Both the position numbers and the translations under genes were made by a program. DNA of 64,000 nt from Bagarius yarrelli (Eukaryota > Chordata > Actinopteri > Siluriformes > Sisoridae). Shown piece by piece: positions 57,001-64,000 of the stretch (the first letter of the stretch is position 1; each line of letters begins with the position of its first letter). Location: positions 1,454,501-1,518,500 of the forward strand of contig VCAZ01000075.1 of the NCBI GenBank assembly GCA_005784505.1. The letters are read 5' to 3'. The notes under the pieces were generated by a model. That model was not told the origin of the DNA, did not search any database, and saw only the letters and a program-made list of their open reading frames with translations.

Positions 57001-57150
57001 TATTGTCATTTTAGTGATACAATAAAATTTGTTTGGTAGCTTTCAGAGACCAGCAGCAATAACAATATATACAACTCGACATCATAAAAAGTTAGAAAAT
57101 TTAAATAAAATAAAAACTAAAAGAGTTTTAAAATATATCAGCCAACATTT
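57001..57150 (-). mobile_element. Possible LINE 3' end
   Basis: ACTTATTGTCATTTTAGTGA, TACAATAAAATTTGTTTGG and CAGCAGCAATAACAATATAT resemble the antisense 3' end of fish LINEs (TTTATTGTCATT...GTACAATGAAATT). No coding part. Confidence 0.35.
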
Positions 57151-58089
57151 TATTTATATTAGAACATAGATTACATACCAAATTCACACATTATGCACAA
57201 CATTAGCTCATTTTAAATTTAATGCCTGCTACAAGCCTCAAAATAATTGAAATGGGGCATGTTTACCATAGTGTAGCATCGCCTCTTCTTTTCAAAACAG
57301 TCTGAAGATGTCTGGGCATCGAGGTTATAAGCTTTTTGTGTAATGATGCAATAAATAAATAACGATTGTTGAACCATTAAATTTTGGATATTCACATTTC
57401 TGTATTTTAGCTCATTGCATTTCATCATAATGTTCTTTTCTTATTTTGGCTAGACAAATGTCCCATTAGCAAATATGTCAATATAACATTTTACTTATTA
57501 GTAAATGAAATGTCATCTTGTAATAACATTATAAAACATGGCATAAAATGTCTCGCCATAAAATAAATTTTGTTAATGTGACATTTGTTTTATTAGCAAA
57601 TTGCCAAAAGTTTCAAGATTCAATTATTAACTGCGCCATTATAAAAGAAGCATCATTACGAAAATTGGAAATAAATGTGACCCTATCAAATGAGTGCCAT
57701 TATGAAAATAAATGTTGAGTTATGTAATTAATTGCATCATTATCATAATTACAATCTTGTCAGTGTAAATTGATTTGTTATTAGAAAATTCAATTGATTG
57801 AGTAAATCAGGAAAAGTGGCCTCATAGAAATGATTATTCAATCATGAAATAAACTTTTATTTACAATTATTTACAAGTTGTTGAAAAAAATCTGCAATTT
57901 TATAATAGAAAACAACAAAAATGTGAATGTTGTGTATAAAGAAACATTTAATGGATATGAGTTCCGTACTTCTTCCGTACTTACATTTTCACAATATATT
58001 AACAACATATCAATGCATGTGATGTGTTTTATGTATTTTTTATTTAATGTATTTTATGTAATTAATTATAATTTATATAAATAAATTGT
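57151..58089. other. AT-rich, no gene
   Basis: 57440-57800 repeats words such as TTTTATTAGCAAAT and CATTATAA with AAATGT but has no clear period. Confidence 0.4.
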
Positions 58090-58205
58090 CATTATATTTG
58101 GCCGTTGCTCTTATCCAGAACAACTTACATTAATCTTATTTATACAACTAAGCAATTGAGGGTTAAGGGCCTTGCTTAGGGGCCCAGCACTTCCCACTTC
58201 CCACT
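58090..58205 (-). mobile_element. Tail part of a tRNA-derived SINE
   Basis: Plus-strand TTGCTCTTATCCAGAACAAC, TTACATTAATCTTATTTATA, CAATTGAGGGTTAAGGGCCT and TTGCTTAGGGGCCCAGCACT is the reverse of the SINE middle and tail. Confidence 0.8.
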
Positions 58206-59329
58206 TTTGTTTCTAATGACCTAATTTTGACTAATATTCCAGTCTGTATTCTACAAAACCTTTTCTAGAAGGGAGGCTTGGAACAAATCCATGCTAGGAC
58301 ATAATTTTAAACACACATTAGTGGCTCTTCTGATGAATTCAATTTCAGCACAGCAGCTATTCTTGCCTGCACCCCTGCACAGGCAAGGAAACTAAAATCG
58401 AGGTAAGCCTTGAAAGCTTTGGATGCACCTTTTAAAATTGTCTTCTTAAAATTGAACGCACAGCCTTCAGAAATCCGTCCCTATCAGTGAGTAAGGCTGT
58501 GTCAAATTTGAATACTGCATGTTTTCCTTCCTGCCGTATCTGCGCTTGGAGATTTCCACTAACCTCCCAGAAAGGCACACACACACACACACACACACAC
58601 ACAATAAGAGAGAGCGAATCCCCCTGCTGTTACTGATAATATGCTTTGATCTCTTCAACACAGGCAAGATGGCTGTAATACCTTCTACTTAATCTTACTT
58701 ACTGTGATACCTTTTACTGAAGATAATAATGGTGAGATAACAGCCTGTGTGTCCTAAGATTAAAGCTGACAGCAAAGTGTGGGTTGGACCCCCTGGCGAG
58801 TAGCTCCTAGTCACAGATGAGAAAATGAAGGGCATAGCGGGTCAAACAGAGCAACAGAACATTTCCGAATAAAGCTCAGGGATTTGTTGCATATACATTT
58901 GGCTTGGGGTTTAATAAGGAGATTCCAAATGTTCCAGAAGCTTCCATTAAAAAAAAAAACCGAAATTTTTACTTGTAATGTAATGATATATTGGCGAATT
59001 AAAGGAAAGCCAATTATTTGTATTCACCTTCACACCTAAAGAAATCTTAATCGTCCAACTTGCCTCATTTTTAGAAGGAAACCAGGGAGCCTGTCAGAAA
59101 TCCAAATAGACATGGAGATACAGAAAATCAACAAAGCTTCTTGCAGTAGCCACTGTTTAGAAAAGACCCTGTTGTCTCAGCCTCAGACATTATAAAGCAA
59201 GTAGCACACTTAGCTGGAAACTTCAGAAGTTTTGAATTCGTCCTCTGATTGGTTGAAGTATACAGGATTTCCAAGAAATGTGTTTGTCATAAAGTTGCAG
59301 ATGTGTGTTTAGCATTTTATAATACATAC
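58206..59329. other. Single-copy-looking sequence with (CA)n at 58576-58602
   Basis: Mostly balanced composition (58620-59160). No exon was recognised. Confidence 0.4.
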
Positions 59330-59745
59330 TATAATACATAGCATTTGATAAACAATACTATAGTCACTTACAATACTATAGTCACTTTACTCACCTTACA
59401 ATGCTATTTGCACAGTACTTCTGTAATTTGCACATTTCGTGTCTACCTCATCTACAATATGGTTGGCGCTATTCCGTTATGTCCCGTCCCTTATTGTCTT
59501 TTTTGCACTGTCTTTGTAATGTTTGTATTGTTTACTGCACTGTCTGTTTCTGCACTGTCTGCACCAGGTTGCACACATGCACTTTATGTCTATTCTGTTT
59601 GGTGGCTTTTGTTGTTTTGTAAATTCTATGTTTTGTGTAGCACCAGGGGGTCCTGGAGAAACGTTATTTCATCTCACTGTGTACTGCATCTGCTATATAT
59701 GGTTAAAATGACAATAAAGCTCCTTGAACCTTAAACCTTGAACCT
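59330..59745 (+). mobile_element. 3'-UTR end of a LINE
   Basis: GCACTGTCTGCACCAGGTTG, CACCAGGGGGTCCTGGAGAA, ACGTTATTTCATCTCACTGT and TGACAATAAAGCTCCTTGAA, followed by (CCTTGAAC)-type tail units, are the typical 3' end of a fish LINE family. No coding part remains. The 129-codon frame inside is an artefact. Confidence 0.7.
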
Positions 59746-59847
59746 TATAATTATAAATTATTACGTTGGGTGCACATACTGTGCATTATAGCATTATAAT
59801 CCAAAAGACAATGTTGATAAATTTGTTTAAAAAAAAACAAAAAAAAA

Positions 59848-59935
59848 GGCCCTTAACCCCTAATTGGTCAGTTATATAAAAGAGATAAATGTAAGTTCGC
59901 TCCGTATAAGGCCGTCTGCCAAATGCTGTAAATGT
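59848..59935 (+). mobile_element. 3' half of a tRNA-derived SINE
   Basis: AAGGCCCTTAACCCCTAATT, AAAAGAGATAAATGTAAGTT, CGCTCCGTATAAGGCCGTCT and GCCAAATGCTGTAAATGTAA. The head is missing. Confidence 0.85.
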
Positions 59936-61573
59936 AATCTGGTGACAGTATTTGTAATATTTTCACACAAAAAATACTGTACACTAATTAATTAAAACAA
60001 TCTCTTCTATGTAACATCTGGAAAAAGCAGTAGAAACTTAAGCTAGGTTAAAAAAAGAGCTATATGTTCTGCAGGTAATATTTCCGTGCATGGTACCGAG
60101 TATCCGTGAAGACCTGAGAGACTCGGCATGGCAGCGATGCTAGGAAGACTAATGCTCCTGTCAGACAGATCCCTCGTGTCCTTCCGAGATGAGTCTTTGA
60201 CATGTCAGTGGGCACGGAGAGCTGCGAGCGCTCGCTAACTTCTTTAAAAGAAGCACCTGCAAAATTATTTCACTTCATTCAACCTTTGCTACACAAACTT
60301 CCTGCGGAGCTCACAATCCAATGCCGTCTCTCACAGGACAGCTGTAAAAGATGGTTTCAAAGTGCCCTCCAAATGTACTTTGGATTAAATAACGCTCATT
60401 ATTATCAAATTAGCAATGCAGGAGAAGCATAGGCGGTCTAGATGTGTCAATCTTAATGTATATAAGTAGCCATGGCATCTAAGAATTTTTATCATGTGCC
60501 ACTGTGAGACAGACGACACCTGAAAATAAGCCTTGTTAACCGAAGATCAAATCTGAATAAAAGCCTACGAAAGGTGTAGTTTGTTCGGTTCCCAAAGTAG
60601 ACCCAGATTCCTGTTCTTGGCTGACAGGAGTAGAACACACTATAGTATTTTGTCCACAAGTTAATTTTGGGTGCTTCTCTGTTTCCTGTTGGAAGAGTGC
60701 TCATTACCTTTTATGTCCAGTCAGCTCAAGCCAGGCTGGTCATCCATCTATTGGGTTGCCACCTTTAATACTTAAAAATAAGAAATGCCTGCCACAGCAG
60801 AGGCCATATGCCTCAGGGCCGTGGTGACAATGGGTCTGTTGGAGTCATGTGATAAATCATAACATAAAACCTGTTTTCAAGAAAATAAGAAGACTGATAC
60901 CAATGGATATTACAATAAATCATCTTTTTTATTATTAAATTAATTAATTTATTATTTTATTATTAAAATAATTTGAATAGATGCACTCAGTCTCTTAGTG
61001 TTCATAGCTGAATACACAGGTAATAATAATAAGCAGGTAAGTGAGACCACCAAACATTAGACTTAAGGAACTTTGTACCAATTTTGGAAATATAAATCAT
61101 ATTTTATTAACTTAATTATAAAGAAATCCTACCGATTAAAAATTTTTGTAACATCACAGCCCATCATGTTTTATTCTTAATTCAGTATATTTATAAATAT
61201 ATATGACATATTTATCATCATTCACAGCTCGATCGCCACATTTCAAGTAAATATTTCCTAATCGCACTGTTACTTTATCACAGTTGACACGTAATATTCA
61301 AATTAATCTCCTTACAGCCAGAGTAGAATAAACACAGCAGCATGATGCTTTTGGGGAAGTTCTTTAGTCCCATGAATACTAATAACCCGTCTATAGATGT
61401 ACCGTTTTTTCTTCTCTATCGTATGCCGTCACACCCCACAGTTTAGATTATAAAAAGATTTTCAATCCTGGCGGAATACATTAAACACGCAAAATATTTT
61501 GTATGCAGATGCACAACATTCTAAATGACACAAAATATGAAGACAATTTCATTACGCATATGATCGCTTGAGA
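59936..61573. other. Single-copy-looking; conserved-element-like tract 60090-60440
   Basis: 60090-60440 is the most gene-like non-repeat tract in this part (GAGTATCCGTGAAGACCTGA, GGCACGGAGAGCTGCGAGCG, AAGATGGTTTCAAAGTGCCC). It has a 76-codon plus frame (60202-60432) but no convincing splice sites. It could be a conserved non-coding element or an unrecognised exon. Confidence 0.35.
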
Positions 61574-61576
61574 TAT

Positions 61577-61633
<57 letters not shown>
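61574..61633. repeat. (TA)n microsatellite
   Basis: About 30 TA units. It is followed by CTAGTGAAGATGGGGTTTCT then CTCAAGG, a small plus-strand fragment of the L2 3' UTR. Confidence 0.95.
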
Positions 61634-61636
<3 letters not shown>

Positions 61637-61728
61637 CACTCACTTCATCCTAGTGAAGATGGGGTTTCTCTCAAGGTTTTTTATTATTATATAAAATCCA
61701 ATCAACAACTCAGCACCTTAACCATTTA

Positions 61729-62066
61729 AGGTGCCTTGAAAGAGTATTTATACCCCTTGTACCTTTTTACATTTTGTCACCTTACAACCACAAACTTAAA
61801 TGTATTTTATTGACATTTTATATGATACATTAACACAAAGTAGCGCATGATTGTAAAGTGAAACGAAAATGCTCTAAGTTTTTTTCAATTTTAAGCAAAT
61901 AAAAATCTAAAAAAGTGTGGGTGTGCTTTTTCACTTCGCAATTATGTGCTACTTTGTGTTGGTGTATCACATAAAATCTCAATAAAAATACATTTTAGTT
62001 TGTGGTTGTAAGGTGACAAAATGTAAATCAGTTCAAGGGGTATGAATTCTTTTTTTTAAGGCACTG
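61729..62066. mobile_element. Palindromic Tc1/mariner-type miniature element
   Basis: 338 bases with very long inverted ends. The left arm reads ACCTTTTTACATTTTGTCAC, CTTACAACCACAAACTTAAA. The right arm reads TAGTTTGTGGTTGTAAGGTG, ACAAAATGTAAATC. The outermost sequence is of the CAGTGCCTTGAAA type (left degenerate AGGTGCCTTGAAA, right TTAAGGCACTG). It is flanked by TA (61727-61728 and 62067-62068), as expected for Tc1/mariner insertion. No transposase. Confidence 0.85.
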
Positions 62067-62419
62067 TATGTGTGTATGTATAAGTTCTTTTTTTTAAAAA
62101 AAAACATTTAATTATATAAATATATATAAAATATATATTTAAATAATGTATATAATATTATATAATGTATATTATTATAATAATTTATATTTAGTCTGTG
62201 TATTTTGTGTTCAATACTAGTTTTACACAAATGTGTAAAACCAGAGAACAAGATGGACTGCTTGAAGGTACCACCATGGTTTCCAAATGGTTTTGTCCAC
62301 AGCAGACCCATGTATTTCCTAGTTAAAGACCAGAGGTATCAGTGTGCAATTTTATGACAGCCTCACAAATATACAGGAGGTAATAAAGCAACCGTAGTAG
62401 TATAGGAAGACTTGGAAAA

Positions 62420-62700
62420 GTTGAAAATAAGGCATGCAGCTGCATTCTCAATTGGCTGCAGAGAATAGATACAGGTGCAGACCTGCGGGGAAAAGGGTTG
62501 CATCAATCTGGTGTCAAAATGACAAGGGACAAACAAAGAAAGTCTTTCATATCAGCACCTGAGTGGGCAGATCCTCCTAATGCTCTAAAGAAAGCACTGG
62601 AATGAATGATGCGAGATTCGAATAACAGTCAGTTGTCCAGTACCCTAGGGTTATGTGCAGTGACAAAAGACAGATCAGAGAGTTGTTCAGAGAGATCAGG
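62420..62700 (-). mobile_element. Decayed L2-clade LINE fragment
   Basis: Plus-strand GCAGCTGCATTCTCAATTGG, CTGCAGAGAATAG, GGTTGCATCAATCTGG and AAAATGACAAGGGAC matches in order the antisense of the distal RT region seen in copy B (GCTGCTGCGTTCTGGACTAA, GTTACAGTAATCCAGCCTGG). Stops and indels are frequent. Confidence 0.5.
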
Positions 62701-62748
62701 AGATCTTGACATGGGAACGCATCTCCGGGGATGTACAGCACATTTATT

Positions 62749-63295
62749 AAGGGTTCCCACTCTTTTTCAGACCTTATTTTTCAGGACAAATATAAACATC
62801 TTTTAACATTTTAATCTTTTAAAATTGCTTGACGCACAAAATTTTTACTTTGTGATGGGTAAACTTTATAACGGATCTGCAAATTACTGTACACGCGTTG
62901 TAAACTGATGTCTGTATGGATCTGGGATCAACTACGATCCATTCAACCACTAATAAAAAAGTTTAGGTACGTGCTTACTAGACAATGTTGCTGAAAACAT
63001 TCAAGCACTTATTTCCTAGCACCTGCAACCACCAGCACAAGACAGTGTCACTATGTCACAGCAAGATTGCTCACTTGTCCCTGTAGAGTGCGCTTTCTGG
63101 CAATAACATTAATTGTCTTTGATCATTTGTAAACTGTTCTTCACAACAACACTAAAATAATACTAATAATAAGTTTCAGGATGACAAGATTTTTCCAGGA
63201 CAATTTATGGTTTTTTTTCTCTTCTTTTTTACTTCCCAGAACTGGAAAATTGGTCATTAATTTTCCATGGTTTTCCAAGATGCGTGGGAACCCTG
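62749..63295. mobile_element. Nonautonomous element with GGGTTCCCAC inverted ends (hAT-like)
   Basis: The left end AAGGGTTCCCACTCTTTTTC and the right end GCGTGGGAACCCTG form an 11-base inverted repeat. Inner text GGAAAATTGGTCATTAATTT, TCCATGGTTTTCCAAGATGC is typical of a fish hAT-like family. Matching target duplications were not found (CATTTATT / TAATTGTG). No coding capacity. Confidence 0.6.
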
Positions 63296-64000
63296 TAATT
63301 GTGCTGGAAATGTGTTTCAGCTAATAGGCTGCCATCCGTAATCCACTGCCATCTGCCTGCCAGATATAATGAGATCTTTTTCAAAAACACGGGTGTGAGA
63401 AGTAGAAATGGTGGGAAAGCGTCAAGTGTCTTTGCATAGTAGTGTTATAAAAAACCTAACTGAGAATATTACCTAGCCAAGAGAGCAGGTTTCAAGGGAG
63501 TACAGAAACACAGAACCTTGTTGAATACCTGTGGAGAGTCTGCATGCAGCATGGATCATGTCATTTTATATAACCGTCTCTTTGGTAGGTTCACAAATAA
63601 AATTCACGAACATGGACAGGAGTGACTTGTGAAAGACTGCATTAAATCTGGGAAGATGAGGTTCGATGTCAGTTTGGCTGATTTATTAATATTGTCAGTG
63701 TAAGGCTTGTGTGTCGGGCAGTTAGAAATTGAGAAATATGCTAACTTATCATTTATTTTATGTGATTTTTAAAAAATATCTACAAGCTGCTTGCTGTACC
63801 CGTTATTGGTACTAGGGTCTATTTAATGAAAAAACACAATGAAAATGACCCTGGCACCCACCCTAAAGAGTTTTCAATTAAAATACTTTGTAAATGGTGG
63901 TTATAAAATATGTAGTATAACCCTTAGAAAATGTTTAATGGGGTGACCAGAAAAGGCCACAGCACATCTTAAGAGAGAACTTAAAATAAATAAATAAAAC
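63296..64000. other. No recognisable gene
   Basis: Mixed composition, ending AT-rich. Nothing supported. Confidence 0.4.

Noticed and set aside
59345..59734. 129-codon plus-strand frame rich in Cys and Leu
   Set aside because: It is the 3' UTR of a LINE (ends TGACAATAAAGC). Known to be non-coding in that family.

Overview
The window is non-coding-rich vertebrate genomic DNA, almost certainly from a teleost fish. The evidence is the repeat fauna. It contains L2-clade, Rex1-like and RTE-like LINEs, tRNA-derived SINEs ending in the teleost tail GTCGCTCTGGATAAG...TGTAAATGTAAA, hAT and Tc1 miniature elements, and long GATA/GACA-type microsatellites. One SINE head (GGCTCAAAAGGTTAAGGCTCTGGGTTGTTGA-like) reminds me of repeats common in catfishes, so Siluriformes is my best but unproven guess. 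There are no bacterial, plasmid or phage features, no CRISPR array and no complete protein-coding host gene.

Host gene content. The best host gene signal is a first coding exon on the minus strand at 3721-3664. It encodes a classic signal peptide, ends in a GTATGT donor (phase 1) and sits in a CpG-rich promoter region (about 3640-4960). The rest of that gene would lie to the left, beyond position 1. Two further minus-strand segments (8606-8491 and 51319-51271) look like isolated internal exons by reading frame plus splice sites, but I cannot name them.

Layout. At 0-3.6 kb there is a SINE, a possible Tigger-like relic, a GT/G tract and a degenerate GATATTGTACAGATGT minisatellite that would lie in intron 1. 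At 3.6-5 kb is the CpG-rich promoter and exon 1. At 5.2-6.96 kb is an AT-rich tandem array of about 340-bp units whose monomers contain decayed copies of exon 1 and its splice donor. Part of the array is duplicated at 9.04-9.75 kb. At 12-14.2 kb is a dead L2-like LINE. The 15.5, 21.1 and 22.5-23.4 kb regions carry RTE LINE pieces, the last containing a four-copy 36-bp in-frame repeat. At 20.8-24.3 kb a duplicated block has been split into fragments. At 30.6-33.7 kb is a near full-length but decayed Rex1-like LINE. At 36.6-38.5 kb is a 5'-truncated L2 LINE with an intact 380-codon reading frame, nested in an older unnamed repeat that also occurs at 43.9-44.7 kb. The 42-51 kb region is rich in GATA/CATC microsatellites. 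The rest is single-copy-looking, AT-rich sequence. Several tracts in it (36.0, 46.2, 48.2, 53.7, 56.6, 60.2 kb) have the texture of conserved non-coding elements, but that cannot be shown without alignment.

The most interesting structure is the relationship between the signal-peptide exon and the adjacent satellite-like array. Either exon 1 and the start of intron 1 were amplified in tandem and decayed, or the exon was recruited from the repeat. Element calls and family names rest on pattern recognition without database search. Boundaries of degenerate repeats are approximate.
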